This document shows positions 1 through 12,740 of a stretch of 64,000 nt of DNA, piece after piece. The translations under genes were made by a program, and so were the position numbers. The DNA is taken from positions 18,876,759 to 18,940,758 of the forward strand of contig CM047428.1 in NCBI GenBank assembly GCA_026168455.1. The letters run 5' to 3'. This DNA comes from Theocolax elegans. Its lineage: Eukaryota > Arthropoda > Insecta > Hymenoptera > Cerocephalidae. Within the stretch, counting starts at the first letter, position 1, and each line of letters starts with the position of its first letter. Under the pieces are notes generated by a model. That model was given only the letters and a program-made list of their open reading frames with translations. It searched no databases and was not told the origin of the DNA.

Positions 1-1509
1 CCCTAGGGTTTAGAGTAGTATACCCTTTAAATGTTGCATGTCCCTCGACAAACCTCGTCGGAGAACATGTACCTAGTTAATGATTCCCGGACGTTGTTAT
101 ACGAAGGGATTTAAAAGCAATCACGACGACGGATTGATACTGACATTTATGTTTGTTATCCTGATGAATATCGTTCATAGATTCTTGTCGAATAATGATA
201 ATGCAATTTCTTTTTTTTTCTCATTCGTAGCTCTATCGAGCAATCGTCAACAATTTTAACAAAGGTATCGATATTCGTCTGTTCACGATCCGAGGAAACC
301 ATCATTTATGAGTAACACTATTATTTAATTTCTAATATTCGCACTGTTTTTTTATCGATTAGATTGGGGATTTTTTTATTTAAATCTACTTTATAGCTAG
401 TCCTACGGAATTCACTTTGCAGTACGAATATGTATTCGAGATTCATCCGGTCAAATTTGCATGTAAGACGTCTCGGTGAGGGTCACCGTTACTTTGGTGT
501 ACGAGTATACGAATGCATGTACCGTGAATGTCCCTTTCATGGTCTTTCAATGAATAGTAGATCAGCTACAAAGGTACGATTAACCTTCCGTTTAAATTGA
601 AACAAAGAAACCGGCTTAATTCAATTACGAAATTATTCTTTTTCCATCCTTCAAAGGATGTGTAATTTGGGTACAAAACAATTTGAAAGAAATAGTTAAC
701 AACGTATTTAAAACGGTTTTTTAATTATTTTTTTCAACTTTAAGCAGTAAAAGTAAATTTGAAAAATAAATTATACAACTATTTAAAATAGTGATCTTTA
801 TTGCAATAGTTTGCTTTATTGAAATAGGTTTGGTATTTCAACAACATCGTATACGCGTGATTAAATTTTTTAAATTAAAGAAATATTAATTACAATAAAA
901 ACAATTAAACGATTTTCTCCTTAACATTAAATATGTACTAGCTAGAAATTCACGAAGTATTCGATTTATGCAAAAGTAGAATAAATATAGAAGACTAAAG
1001 TAACTTTAATTCAAGCAAAATAAATTTAAGTAGTATAAATTTTAAATGGTCAGCCACCGACTTCTACATTACTTTTCCAATATTGAAATATCTTGTATCA
1101 AATAACAATAATGTGTTTATAGTATTTTGGTAAGACAAATATAATTATTATATTAATTGTTTAAACTAAAATATTTAAACAATGTTAATTTTTCACACAA
1201 TTATCTTTAATTTTAATAAGAGAGAAAATAAACGAAAACTACTTGTATCAGTTGAGTTACATACTCTAACACATTCAATATTATATAATTTTTATATTAG
1301 CACCGGTAGACAAAAACTATTACACTTGCATCTTTAAGCATATTATTATTAGACAAATCTTGATACATAAAATACCGATTTATGTAAGAAGAAAAAACAA
1401 GAAGTACACCTTTAAATCTGGAAAATCCAACCAATAATTTATTTTTCTTTCTCACGAACGATAAAAAAAGATAGTAGGCCGATGTAAGACAGTAAAAAAG
1501 TTTATCCAT
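1..1509. other. AT-rich non-coding DNA, no gene seen
   Basis: This stretch is A+T-rich with many poly-A and poly-T runs and stop codons in all frames. The only open frame of any size (minus strand, ending near 1297, 70 codons) has no recognisable domain and a composition matching the AT-rich background. I see no RNA gene or repeat with internal structure. It is probably intergenic or intronic. Confidence 0.6.
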
Positions 1510-2110
1510 CTCCTCGGGCCCAAATCCTTCAATTTTCCAGCATCAAGGTTCTCTTTCGGGCTCTTATTCTATCGCCATCAACGCAACCACTGCGTCTCGA
1601 TTCTCCGCACTCACCGAGATAAGACCTAGTCTCGCAGATTCAATTTCTCGAATTTCCAACGGATCTTCCGCGAAATCGGTCTCCGGATAGGTAGGTTTAC
1701 CCCTTTTACCCTTCATTCCCCGCGCTCTCCTCTCCCCCGCCCCGCCCCCCTCCTCATCCTCATTGCTCGTAAAATTCTCGGCGATGCCGTGCGACAGTTC
1801 GGGACAAATCGTAAAGCCCAGCTCGCATGCCGGACGGTCCGGCAGTATACACCGCTAAATTTTGGAACACGATCATGAAACCGGCAACGGTAATAACCGT
1901 CTCGCGCGCACCGTGGAATGCGCTCGAGTCATTAAAGCGAGAGGGCTGCTCGACCTCCCCAACTCTCGAAACAGCCGATTCCGACGGTTTAGAAGTGATA
2001 AACATCCACCCACCCGCGCTAAGTTCAACTGTAAATCGTGGCTCCTAGGGAAGGATAAAGGGAATTGTACCCGGAAATTTCTTCTTGTTATTGCGTGGGA
2101 AAGGTCGTTA
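1510..2110. other. GC/CpG-rich block, candidate regulatory element
   Basis: The sequence switches from AT-rich to GC-richer DNA with many CpG dinucleotides. It contains a C-rich pyrimidine tract (about 1701-1762) and a perfect palindrome at 1829-1843, where 7-bp arms gccggac and gtccggc flank one base. The 12-mer ggtaggtttacc at 1690-1701 recurs at two other CpG/CT-rich sites in the window. Overlapping frames of 73-93 codons on both strands are mutually exclusive shadows and resemble no protein I know. A cis-regulatory element or unannotated non-coding exon is possible; function is inferred from composition only. Confidence 0.35.
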
Positions 2111-4365
2111 CGTTTGTGTTCGGTTATGCTTTCCCGTGATTAGTGGAGCTTGCTTCACCAGTCTTTTATTAGAGGAAATTGGGTTGGCTGTGCGAGCGTA
2201 GCCTCCACCGCTTTTTGAAATTGATCGATCGTCTCTTTCTCTCTCGGATCGGCATTCACCGAAGATCATATTGTGAACTATATTTGTACGGTCGCTTGTC
2301 TATTCGTCAAAGTGAACTGTGCGTTCTATGACCCAGGACGATCTGGCAGTACTTAACATTTTGACATTTTGAGTTTACTATAGACACAGATGGCACTAAC
2401 CTCTTTATCTCTATAAATTAATACACTGATTGACAATTCCATTATACTTCTGAACGTCAAATATCTTCCAAATGAACAAAATTAAAAGTTTTTTAATATT
2501 TGCATTAATCAAAAACTGTGTATTCCGGTTACTTGTATAATTTTATTTATTTTTTCAAAGTATATTTTATTCAACAAATTATTTCATCCTAGTTTACTAT
2601 TAATATGAATGGTAATAAAAGTGTTTAAGAGTATTTTATATTAATAATTATACACTTATATTCATCCTTAAATTTGTATAACTAGTCTATCAAAATTAAC
2701 TCACAAGAATTAATGTTAAAATTAAAATTACATAACATTGTACAAAGCTAGATAGTTAGTAAAATACAATTTAAATTAAATGATGTCAACCATGCATTGA
2801 AACTATAATCCAGTCATGTTAGTTTTATCCGAATAATTTAAATTTTCAATTCGAATTAATCTAAAAACGGGTCACATAATTCATTAAAATTTAGATCTAT
2901 TCATACGAAATTATGAATAAGAGACCCTAAAAAAAACAGCGGTATCATTTAGTTAACTTTTAAAGTGAGCCTTACAAATGACAGTCACGTAATTCATCAA
3001 TACACGAAAATAATTGCAACGAGACTTAATTAATTAAAATGTAAATTAATTTACATACATTGTTTGCTTATTATTTGTTGAAACTAATTTTAAATTAACT
3101 CCATTCGAATTTTCACTTAATAATATTTTCCACGCATAATAGGTAAACGAAACTCGCATGATTATTTTGAAAAGTTTTAATTATAATAATAACTATGATG
3201 CTTTATTAGCTATACTCAATTCTTTTCGTTTTTATTACACTAATTATGGAAATGCAAATACAGTGGGTTACAATCAAACGAGATGTAATATTTTGTCAGG
3301 GCAATAGCATGAAAAAGCCTTTCAACTTTTGACCTTTTGCTTTGCTCGCCACGTTTATTTCTCATTTTTTATTTCTGACGTGATAAATACTCTCAACAGT
3401 CTCCATTACCGGCGAAACAATTAAAAATATTATGAGAATTTCGTGGCTTGACACCCATTGTAATTTAATAATAGATCGCTCGTGATGAATCTGTACTTTA
3501 GTTAAAACAATCCCGTATTAGTTTTTCTTTTACACCTTTTTTTATTCATTCTATTAATTACAGTACGAAAAAGTTTTTTAATTATTAATACTACGAAATG
3601 TACTTCGTCTTAAAATTAATTTCATAAAATTACTTTTCTCCAAGGAGTGCGAGTTACTTTGTAACATTTGTGACTTTTAATTCAAATACTTGCAACACTA
3701 ATGGAAAATATACTGAAATACTACATCAAAGTAATATTTAATTTTACTAATACAATACGGTAGTGCATTTTATAGAGCAAATTTTAATATTTTGAGTGAG
3801 TGTTTTTAAATTCCATCAAATATAAACATACAAAATATAATTATAAAAATTTATATTTTTAAATTATAGCACAACTTTTTTTGTACCTAACTATAAAATT
3901 GTAATGTTACTGATCATGAAAAGAAAAACAAAATGTCAGAGTATTCCACATTTGTATTTTGATTATGAAAGAAACATAATATATAATAAACCATGTCTCA
4001 ATTAAATAAATAATATTTCACAGAAAATGAGCTTTTACTCGCACAAATTTAAATGAATGAGTTATTTACTTCGATTGCTCGAAACAATATCGCAACATCA
4101 ATGCAACGTTAAATTCAATGCATATCTGAGCTTCAAACAACTCGAAAACTCGAAAAGCAGAGTAAACATTTAAATTTTTTGCACGTTGAAAAAAAAATGT
4201 ATATAGGCGGCGGGATGGAAAAAAGTATAGGTACCTCCAATGGTGCTTTTAAAAAGAGTTAATTGAAAATGTTAATCAGTTAAAGAAAAGTTTTAATGGA
4301 TATGAGCAAGGATTGCACAGCTTAAAAACTGCGCTCTGTTTTTACCGAGGCCGTTTCGATCCTGC
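2111..4365. other. AT-rich non-coding DNA, no gene seen
   Basis: The stretch is very A+T-rich with short direct and inverted AT words but no open frame of even 60 codons. There is no tRNA-like B box and no clear repeat unit. I see nothing functional in it. Confidence 0.6.
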
Positions 4366-4456
4366 AAGGGAAAAAAAGAGAAGGAGAAAGAGGGCGAGGG
4401 AGAGGGTGGGAGAAAGAGAGAGAGAAAGAGAGATAGAGGAAGGAAGGATAGGAAAA
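4366..4456 (+). repeat. Purine (GA/GGA) low-complexity tract
   Basis: About 90 bp are almost pure purine on the plus strand, interrupted by only a few pyrimidines. GAGA and GAAA blocks mix with GGG triplets. The overlapping plus (89 codons) and minus (71 and 82 codons) frames are translation products of this tract (Arg/Glu runs or Ser/Leu/Pro runs) and are not genes. Confidence 0.85.
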
Positions 4457-5480
4457 AGCCTCCAGCTGCATCTAACGCATTGTCCGGATGTCGCTTGGCT
4501 TCTGGCAAGTGTGAAAATGAGTTTCGTATTATTTGTGCATGATAACTCGGTGAGTCCGGATGGCCAAGCGAGTTTAGTGTAGCGGAACAACTCGTTATGT
4601 CATTTTATTAAATTTTCCGTAATTGCAAAAGCTTTGAGGGTAGGTCGGAGAAAGAGGGGCGGTTGAACATTGTTGTTTGGATTGTTGTGCCCAAGCGATG
4701 TTTTAATATGAAATTTTATTCGGAAATTTTCGACCATTTTATGAATGAGCGAGCCGTGATTTACGGTGGCCGGTTTTTTAATTAAAACAATGAGCTATTC
4801 ATTCGGTAATTTTCTAAATGTCATTTATCGAAATACAGTGACACGGTTTCTCGGGTGCGATAATTTATACCGTAAATTAAAAATTAAATGAAAAATCTGT
4901 CGGATTACCTCGAGTGCGAGAGGAAAGTTCAAAAGTGTCATCGCGAAAATATGTGTTTTTCACTATTACTATGCTTTCCCTTTCACAAAGTATAATAGCT
5001 CGCGAAGTCTGTCGGGCTTCGTTATTTCGAAACTTTAAAAGTGCTTCCGAACGAAGTTATATCATTTATAAATTATAGGAAGTTTCGATGAAACAACCGA
5101 GCCCTTCATCCTTCACGTTCACTTATTTTATTTTAAACTGTATGCATTACAATTGTACGTAAAATTAGTAACTTGTTGTGACGTCCCACATTTTGCGGTA
5201 CTCGTTAATACTGCTATGTTCCATATAATTCATAAACATTTCTAAATTATCATAGTATTAGTAATAATAAGCTAATGCGTAAGATAAAGTCGAGAGAAAG
5301 CGATGTAATTTTTTGACGAAATATATATTTTTTTTATCACATGTAAAATATGTTGGAGAAAAAACAATTCAAAATATGCTTTTAAAATGTAAATAAGCTA
5401 GGTAAACTGCCCCATATAATTGGTAAGAATAACCATACATTCTTATAAAGTATCAACAAAAAGCATTGTAAAAATTTTCA
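4457..5480. other. AT-rich non-coding DNA, no gene seen
   Basis: Background AT-rich sequence with a modestly GC-richer patch around 4480-4580 next to the purine tract. No coding frame, RNA gene or repeat family is recognisable. Confidence 0.5.
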
Positions 5481-6060
5481 ACGTGCCGGAATAACACGTC
5501 CTTTAACGAATTCCCTTTTATAGAACGCATCCCATCAAACATCGTGAGAACCCAGAAGCACCGCTCGAAATGCGACCAAAAAGCTCTTCTCGTTCTCTAT
5601 CTCCCTCTAGTACAGGGTGCAGGGCGTAAAACTGAAAACGGGTCGAAGAAGAATGAACGACGGGAGATAAAACGCCCGGCGTGCTAGGCTATGAGTAGAA
5701 GGGAGGAGGAGGAGTGGATGGTGGTGCGGTGGGGGAGGGTGGGAGGGGGGGGGGCAAAGTAAGGGTAGAATCTACGGAGATTAATCAGAAACACCGCTCT
5801 CGACAGAATCTCGCGCCAGGACGGGCACCCCGACAATGCGGATGCTCTCCTCTTTGTGTCCGCCTTCTGCTTTGTTTAATGGCTGATGAGATGTAACTCA
5901 CCCTCGTCTCGTCTACCCCACCATCCGAAGAATTTGAATTCCCCTGCACCTTCGCGCGAGGATATTCGCTAGGTAGGTTTACCTCTCTCTCTCTCTCTCT
6001 CTCTATCTCAATCTCTCTCTTTTTATCGCTTCTCGTAGGGAGGTGTGTAAAACGCACTGA
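5481..6060. other. CpG-rich block with G-tract and CT microsatellite
   Basis: A GC-richer block contains a G-rich stretch at 5701-5754 that ends in ten consecutive G (5745-5754) and could form a G-quadruplex. A (CT)n microsatellite begins at 5983 and continues with interruptions to about 6020. The 13-mer ggtaggtttacct lies immediately before the CT run (5972-5984) and recurs at 53217-53229. The 60-codon plus and 90-codon minus frames are low-complexity shadows. A regulatory role is possible but unproven. Confidence 0.4.
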
Positions 6061-7570
6061 TGTTGAAGTATATTGTTTTGAGGTTATAAATGGGTTGGGA
6101 TGAATTTACGGGCGTGGATGTACCTGCGAACTAATGCTAACAAGCCGAGTATCCCAATTCTAATTCGTGAAATTTTATTCTACCTTTGGAAGACCATTTC
6201 TTGCACAAAATTATGAAGTAAACCAGGTTACTGGATCAGTGGTAGTTTCTTTTTTCAAAATGTGTGTGACTTTAAAATAGAATTTTTAAGAATTTAACTC
6301 TAATCACCAAAATTTGGATTAAAATACTTTGTTATATTTAGTACAATTTGGCAAAAAGGTTAGAGAGATAAGGTTTATTGACTTACACTTATAATTTTAG
6401 AATAGCTAAATACTAACATTTGTTTGTATATAATTTCACAACGACGGTTCGTCAAGTATACTAAGACTAAACACTATTGCTAAAATATGAAAATAAGTCT
6501 TAAAGACGAAAAGCAGATTAACACCGTTAAACTTTAAGCTTTTAAGTGTTGCAAGTTGGAGCTTTACCTATTGCAACTATTAGCAGTTAAACTTATCTCA
6601 ATATAATTAATACTGCATATGATACTTCACAGCTCTTCATTACTTACCAAAAAATATTCCAAGTACTTTTTATTAGTCTTTTTGTATAATTAAGTCTGAC
6701 AAGTTCAACAACTTAAAGATATTAATTCGTACTATGTTTTAATCAAACTAATATTCGTTTCATCTTTTCTGAAATCGTGAAATTGGGCTAAGATGTAACT
6801 TCTAATCAAGCTGTTCAGTTTCTCGTCCAAACGCTTTCACAGGTCGCAAGCTTCAAAACGTCCATCGTCTCTACCGCGAATTAACAGCACGTGTAGAATG
6901 ACTTCTCTTTCGATCAACTTAGTCAATTAATTAAATTAATTAATTAACCCATTACAAACCAAAGTTAATTGGATTGTAAAAGCAAAAAGGAGTCACGACG
7001 GGATTTAGTGTTTTAGTGCAAAAAAAAGCTTTCGAAAGTTGAAATAACGTTTCAGTTAAAAATATTAAGTTAATAAAATAGACGTGACAGGTTTTATCAA
7101 TATTTATTATTAAAATATATATTTGTTTTTTTTATAAATTATAGACTTTTACCGTCAAATACAAATGTTGATCATAAATAAAATATACATATGTAGATTC
7201 GACCTCTGTCGTGAACTTTACATATAGTTGATACATGATGCAAAACCAAATTTTAGAAGGCGCTTTAAATATTTGAATCCAGGAAGTATAAAAATTAAAT
7301 TAGATTTTGTAGTTTGATTTTAAATAGAAGGCTTTTATTAGCAGACACTTAATAATTATATTATTCACTTGATTTTATATTACAATATATAATGTAAAAT
7401 TTTTAAGTAACCGTACACGTATTTACTACAGCTTTATTTAACATTTTTATATTTGCATATTTCACAAAAACAAGAAAAAATAATAGCGAGAGAAAAATAC
7501 TTATGCTAATAATATTTTCTTACCTTTTCATAAGTGAGACATCCATCTTATTTTATAATGATAAAATTAT
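6061..7570. other. AT-rich non-coding DNA, no gene seen
   Basis: A+T-rich sequence without coding frames. A short palindromic AT word (taattaaattaattaatt) lies near 6930-6950. Nothing else stands out. Confidence 0.55.
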
Positions 7571-7850
7571 GTAAATCGCTCGGTCACGAAAGTAAGGGAG
7601 AGAAGGAGTTGATATTTATCCGACGCACGAAGTCACGTGTGGCCACGAGGAGGTCAAGAAAATCGAAGCTCGGTAGCTTAGTATTCAGAAAAAGTGCGCG
7701 GCCATACCAATTGCTCGCTCCGCAATCGTAACCCCTGAGACGTGGATAAGGCCGCAGCGGGCCGAAACTATTCGACTCTCTTGCCACCAGTACGTACTTC
7801 AAGGACGGTCGATTTCAATTTCACGCCCGGATAACTGCATCTTCTCTCTT
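7571..7850. other. CpG-rich block, function unknown
   Basis: A short GC-richer block with frequent CpG contains open frames on both strands (65 and 72 codons) that overlap antisense and show no recognisable domain. It is followed directly by a TTC microsatellite. It could be an enhancer or a non-coding exon; only composition supports this. Confidence 0.3.
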
Positions 7851-7869
7851 TCTTCCTTTTCACTCGCTA

Positions 7870-7908
7870 TTTCTTCTTCTTCTTCTCCTTCCTCTTCTTC
7901 TTCTTCTA
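7870..7908. repeat. (TTC)n microsatellite
   Basis: A triplet repeat of ttc with tcc and tac interruptions sits inside a longer pyrimidine-rich region that extends to about 7975. Confidence 0.85.
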
Positions 7909-7975
7909 CTTTTGCTTTTTTTACTTCCTCCTTCCCTTATTCCTTCACCTTTATCTTACTGGTTTCTTCTCACTG

Positions 7976-8640
7976 TCTTTTTTAATGGTTGGCTAAATAT
8001 CAAAGAACAGCTGTAAATAATACCTTCGATATCTGATCGACACTTTTTTGGCAAACAGGAAGGAAAATTAAATTACTTTCTCTTTATTCACTTATTCCAA
8101 TTATATCACGAATTCTTTATTTATTTGAGTGTGAATAATTGTACCATTGCACGTTTTTTTCTTTTCATTATTAATTCTGTGCATTGTATATATGTATATA
8201 TATATTGCCACTAAATGCGTATATCTACCACACATAAAAATATATTTCACATTACAAACTAATAACGATTTTCGGGATCCTTATTTATATTCTCCGACAC
8301 ATAGATTTTAATGCTATTTTCCAACTCAATTGGAGGTTCGATGTATTTATGTACGGATATTCGATTTAATAACTTCCGTAATGACTAATATTTGTATTAT
8401 TATTACCCATTTTTATTTTATAACTAGGCAAATATCCTAAAAGCCCGGCCATTTATCGAATGGAATATTAAAAGTACTTTTCACAATCAACGATAATAAA
8501 ATACGTCCGGGGGAAAAATAGTAACGCATATTAACTCTCCATGGAAGAATAAATTTTCCTTTATGAAAATCAAATCGCGAGTTTTATGGGTCGCTCGCAT
8601 ATTTCAGCCAGAAAATTGCTCCAATGGTACGGGTAGTACC
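7976..8640. other. AT-rich non-coding DNA with short TA runs
   Basis: A+T-rich sequence with a short tatatatgtatatatatat stretch near 8188-8206. No coding frame or RNA gene is visible. Confidence 0.5.
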
Positions 8641-8670
8641 TTACAAAATGTAACTGCTTCCTTCTTCCAT

Positions 8671-8692
8671 CTCTCTCTCTCTCTCTCTCTCT
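8671..8692. repeat. (CT)11 microsatellite
   Basis: An uninterrupted run of eleven CT dinucleotides. The minus-strand frame crossing it (about 60 codons) is a low-complexity artefact. Confidence 0.9.
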
Positions 8693-8699
8693 TTTTGTC

Positions 8700-9350
8700 C
8701 GGAGCATTCTGCGTGTTTTGAGATGATTCGATCTTCACCGCATGCGAATGATACGTGATATGCAAAATACCAGGTATCATTATCAAAGAGAAGAACTACC
8801 AAGTTACACGTATCCTAAGAATGTACGTATTATTGAAAATTTGCAATTTTTATATCTACAACGGAATTGCAATATACAGAGAAATTATCGTGTTACCGAT
8901 AAACTTTATTCTCGAGCAAAAGAATTTTAAATGCTAGGAGTATTTCGATAATTTTATTTATTTTCTTTATTTTGTTATTTATTTATTTAACGGTATTATA
9001 CTTATATTTCGTTTGTAGCACGCGTCTATTACGCTTTTAGATGTTTATCGACAAGTAGTTTAAGTATACGTAAAGTAAATTCAATGATATAATATATATA
9101 TATATATGTCTATTAAATTTTTTCTGCACACTGCTATTGTAAATAATAAGTTCCACTAAGGTAAAAGTACCGACACTTAAACACGTATACGTAGTCGCAC
9201 ACGGGGCTAGTGTAATAAACGTTTTTTTAATGCCTTGTTCTTAAATATAGCAGTGGTAAAAAAACTAGTTTTATCGTTCACTCAATACTTTTATTTTTGT
9301 TATTTATTAACTTTGAAGGAGTTCTTATAAACTATAATTTAAATATATAT
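8700..9350. other. AT-rich non-coding DNA
   Basis: A+T-rich background with a short (TA)n run around 9091-9107. Two overlapping 60-62-codon frames start near 8742 and 8755 in different phases and look like chance frames. Confidence 0.5.
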
Positions 9351-9725
9351 AAATTCACGGTTGAATTTTGGTAAAGGTGGATGAAACTCTTTTTATAACT
9401 AATGCACGGTACAAGGTGATACTGATAATACGTCGATACGAATTTTCATTATGCACTTTGGAAAATAATGTTGTTAGTAAAGTTGGTGTCTCTTTAGATT
9501 TGGTATTTATCCTCCTCTCCTTGGTAGCATAATACTCTCTCACTTTCGGCATAATGTCATTTGCGTCTCTACAATGCTCTAAACTAATAAAGTGGATCAA
9601 GGAATGGGACAATGAGAGGAATGGCGACAATGAATGGGGAATGTGTGATTGAGACTGAAGGTAGAGCCGAGTGAGTGAAGTGAGCAAATGAGTGGGAAAG
9701 TAAGAGCGGCGCAAAGAGATGAAGT

Positions 9726-9779
9726 GAGAGAGAGAGAGGGGGGGGGGATGGTGAGGGCGGAGGGGACAGGGGGGAAGAG
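9726..9779 (+). repeat. (GA)n / poly-G low-complexity tract
   Basis: A GA run is followed by ten consecutive G (9738-9747) and further G clusters to about 9775. This tract generates the longest frame in the window, a minus-strand 156-codon frame at 9355-9825 whose N-terminal half is Pro/Ser/Leu/His low-complexity sequence. I do not consider that frame a gene. Confidence 0.85.
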
Positions 9780-9829
9780 ATAGAGATACACAGTGAGAAG
9801 CGCACAACCATTTTGTCCAAGTCACAAAG

Positions 9830-10645
9830 TATAGTTTTGCACCTTCTGTATTTCAGTGTGGTTACGTCACCGGGAGTTTCGAAAGTTTAACAACAGTTTC
9901 TCATATCGTGGTACTAAAGCAAAACTCGCCTAACTTATACCATTAATAAAGCATTCACTCTGAACGTAAATTCATTTATTAATTTTATTACCCTCCTTTA
10001 TGGCGTCATTAAATTTAATTTTCTTTGCATTATTATGCTCATTAATTTTCTATGTTAATCATAAAGATTTTACTGTAAACTTCAATCTTATTTATGCTTT
10101 TTGAAACTAGACAAATTAATGTCGATCCATCGCCCGCATTACAAAACTAAGCGGCGCAAACGTTGTTTTATTTTATTTTTATTTTGTATTTAAATATTAA
10201 ATATACGTATTTCTTTTGTGTTTCAGGTACGTAGAAAAATAAATTTCGTCTGTGCAGTACCGTGATATTTATTTGTAAGTAGGATATTTTTTATTTTTAA
10301 ATTTTAATATCGCTCTAGGCTGCAGCGCATCCAACCACAAAATTCCCATACCCGCGTAGTTTGTCAAATTATCACCGAGGTCGCCTTATGACGCTTCTGC
10401 CGTATCTTTTGAATGTTCGTGTATTAATCAAAATAACTCAAAAAGTTCTTGATTGCCCTATTAGGGTGACGAATGCTTCTTGCGCGAGAAATTTAAAAAT
10501 TTTGAACAAATTTAAATTAATTATAACGACAACGCGCACTTTGTTCGACCGATAATTATTAAACTTTATATACTATCTGCTATCGCGTAAAATTCAATAA
10601 TACGAAAAGTAACTATAGTAGACATTGTACCCTCGTAAAATAAAA
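9830..10645. other. AT-rich non-coding DNA, no gene seen
   Basis: A+T-rich with one modest GC-richer patch near 10310-10400. The 64-codon plus frame there has no recognisable feature. Confidence 0.5.
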
Positions 10646-11130
10646 ATCATGTGACGAGCGATAAATTCGTAGGAAGAGAGGTGTGCACGATGGGGAGAGG
10701 TAAAAAAAATTGGACAGTTCAGCAAAGGGTGAAATTCGTTTTACGTCACGGCGCCGATTTCGAGCCGCATCGTAAAGGAAAATTCCCGGGGCCCAAAGGA
10801 ATATTGCGCTGCTCCTCTTTCACCGGAGATCCAAGGACCATAGTACGACGAGCTTCGATCTGTCTTCCATTCAAGGGAAGATTTTCGCGGAACGATCGCT
10901 CCTCTTTTATCTTTCTCTCCTCGGTTACATGCCATACCCTGGTACAAAGAGCGTCCCGCTGGAAAATGGCGCCCGGAGGAGAGAGAGAGAAGGCATGAAA
11001 AACGAAAAGTGCGACGACGCCGGGGCTTTCTAAAGCGAATACTCGCGTCCGAGAGCTTCGAGGCGTTACTTTTTTGTTTTCAAACTTTTATACCTCGAGT
11101 GATATGTAGTTTATCGAAATGTTCTTTTAC
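10646..11130. other. CpG-rich block with unrecognised open frames
   Basis: A roughly 480-bp GC-richer block rich in CpG holds a 115-codon plus-strand frame (10651-10998) and an antisense 68-codon frame. The plus frame is basic and Ser/Arg-rich, has no domain I recognise, and ends in a GA-rich tract, so I treat it as chance. A conserved non-coding element or a short exon cannot be excluded. Confidence 0.3.
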
Positions 11131-12175
11131 ACCGACAATTATTACATCGCGTTTACCTTTTCCGCATAAAATATTTGTTAGTTCTGTTTTAAAAGTGATG
11201 AAGGCTTATAACATATTTATAATAATTATATAAAATATTACCTTTTTCAGTTCTTCTTTCTTTCGACGTGTATTCGTAATTTTATTTCAAATAATTATTT
11301 GGGTTATACTTTTAATAGACAATAAGAATCAGCGACATTACTTTCCTATTAAACTTTTGGGTTCTTTAAAACCATAACTTTTACACAGCGAATCGCATTA
11401 AGGAAATAACGTTATTAAATATTAAAATTAAAAAAAGAAGTAACTTTTCAACAATCAAAAGTATACAAAGGCAATTGTAAAGTAATTAATTGAATAATAC
11501 AATGTCATTAAAATGTTAATTGTGTGACGAGAAATCTAACTTTCTTGAATTCTTACAAAGTTTAAAAAAAAAGAAGAAGAAGAGCGAGAAAAGTAGTTAT
11601 CACACATAAAAACGACCTCCTAACCACAAACTTTATACATTTAAATGCAAACATAGTTATTTTGTTGGAAGTAGAAAGTACCGAGTTTGGTCAGACACAC
11701 ATTTAATTTATACAAGTGTAATAATCTGACGCGTTACATTGGAGTTTATCCAGTCATGATGAAATTTAAATTTACTACGTTCGCAAGTTATTCGCGTACT
11801 TTCTTCTGGTATCTCAACGGTCCCACAAATTGTCTACCGTATTAAACAAAAAAGAACGAAAAAGAAAAATATGTCTTCTATTTTTTTTAGTCCGGATAAT
11901 TACGTAAGTTTAAAAAAAAAAGAGCTAGGATAATTGTAGAGGTAAATAAGAACGTGTAAACCGAGCAAGTAGATTATGAATGTAACGCGTTTATCGAGAC
12001 GATCTAACCGAAGAGAAAACCAACGTCTCCGACGAGTCAAATAAATTCTCTTTCTTACACAAATAATTCTTTGGCGAGTTCGAAGGAGAGGGGTAAAAAG
12101 AATCGAGTCGATAAATTTAATTAAAAGAAAGTAGAAAGAAGGCTGATAAATTAATTGGCGTAGAAAAAGTTTGTT
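11131..12175. other. AT-rich non-coding DNA, no gene seen
   Basis: A+T-rich with several poly-A runs, including an aaaaaaaaagaagaagaag stretch near 11566-11584. Nothing recognisable. Confidence 0.5.
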
Positions 12176-12740
12176 AGCTCCGAGGGAAATTCTTAAAGTG
12201 GAGAAGCACGTAGAACGAGAAGGGAGCGAGTTGGGTCGCGAGAACGAAAGAGAGATGGTTTAAAGCCACGATCATTCCAATTTGTCCTTCAAGGACCTCG
12301 TGACGTCTGACCTCTCCGCACTCAAAGTTCGAAATTGCCACCGGTAGGTAGGGCAACCCAGGAGAGTGGCGGAGGAGGAGTAGAAGGGGGGAAGGGGAGG
12401 GGGAGGGTGGATGAAAAGGGGTCTTGGAATAATTAACCTAACCTCTTAAGCGGCTGAAACGCGAGTCGACAAACAACCCAATTACGTGGCTAAACATCGA
12501 GCGGCACTTCGCCGTTTCGTCTCGCGACGACGTCGGTAGTGTTCTGTCTTTCTCTCCCTCCTTCTCTCTCTCTCTCTCTCTCCCTCCCTCTCTGCCTCCC
12601 TCTCTCTTCCCTTGTTTCCTATCTCCCTCTCCCGTTCACTGGCACCTTCTCTATATCCGGCGTAGCTTTTATCACGCGCGAGCTTCCTTACTTCATCGCG
12701 CGGGACTTATGTGCTATGATTCCGGTAGAACTGCGATACA
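12176..12740. other. GC/CpG-rich block with purine and CT tracts
   Basis: The block has three parts: a CpG-rich left part, a G/A-rich purine tract (12361-12420), and a CT-rich pyrimidine tract (about 12546-12611). Between the tracts lies a CpG-dense patch (12490-12540). Purine then pyrimidine tracts on the same strand could pair or form unusual DNA structure. The 107-codon plus frame starting at 12539 is a translation of the CT repeat and is rejected as a gene. Confidence 0.4.

Noticed and set aside
9355..9825. Minus-strand 156-codon frame, the longest in the window
   Set aside because: Its N-terminal half is Pro/Ser/Leu/His low-complexity sequence read from a GA/poly-G tract, two other frames are open over the same tract, and no domain is recognisable.
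10651..10998. Plus-strand 115-codon frame in a GC block
   Set aside because: No recognisable domain, a basic low-information sequence, and it ends in a GA tract; most likely a chance frame.
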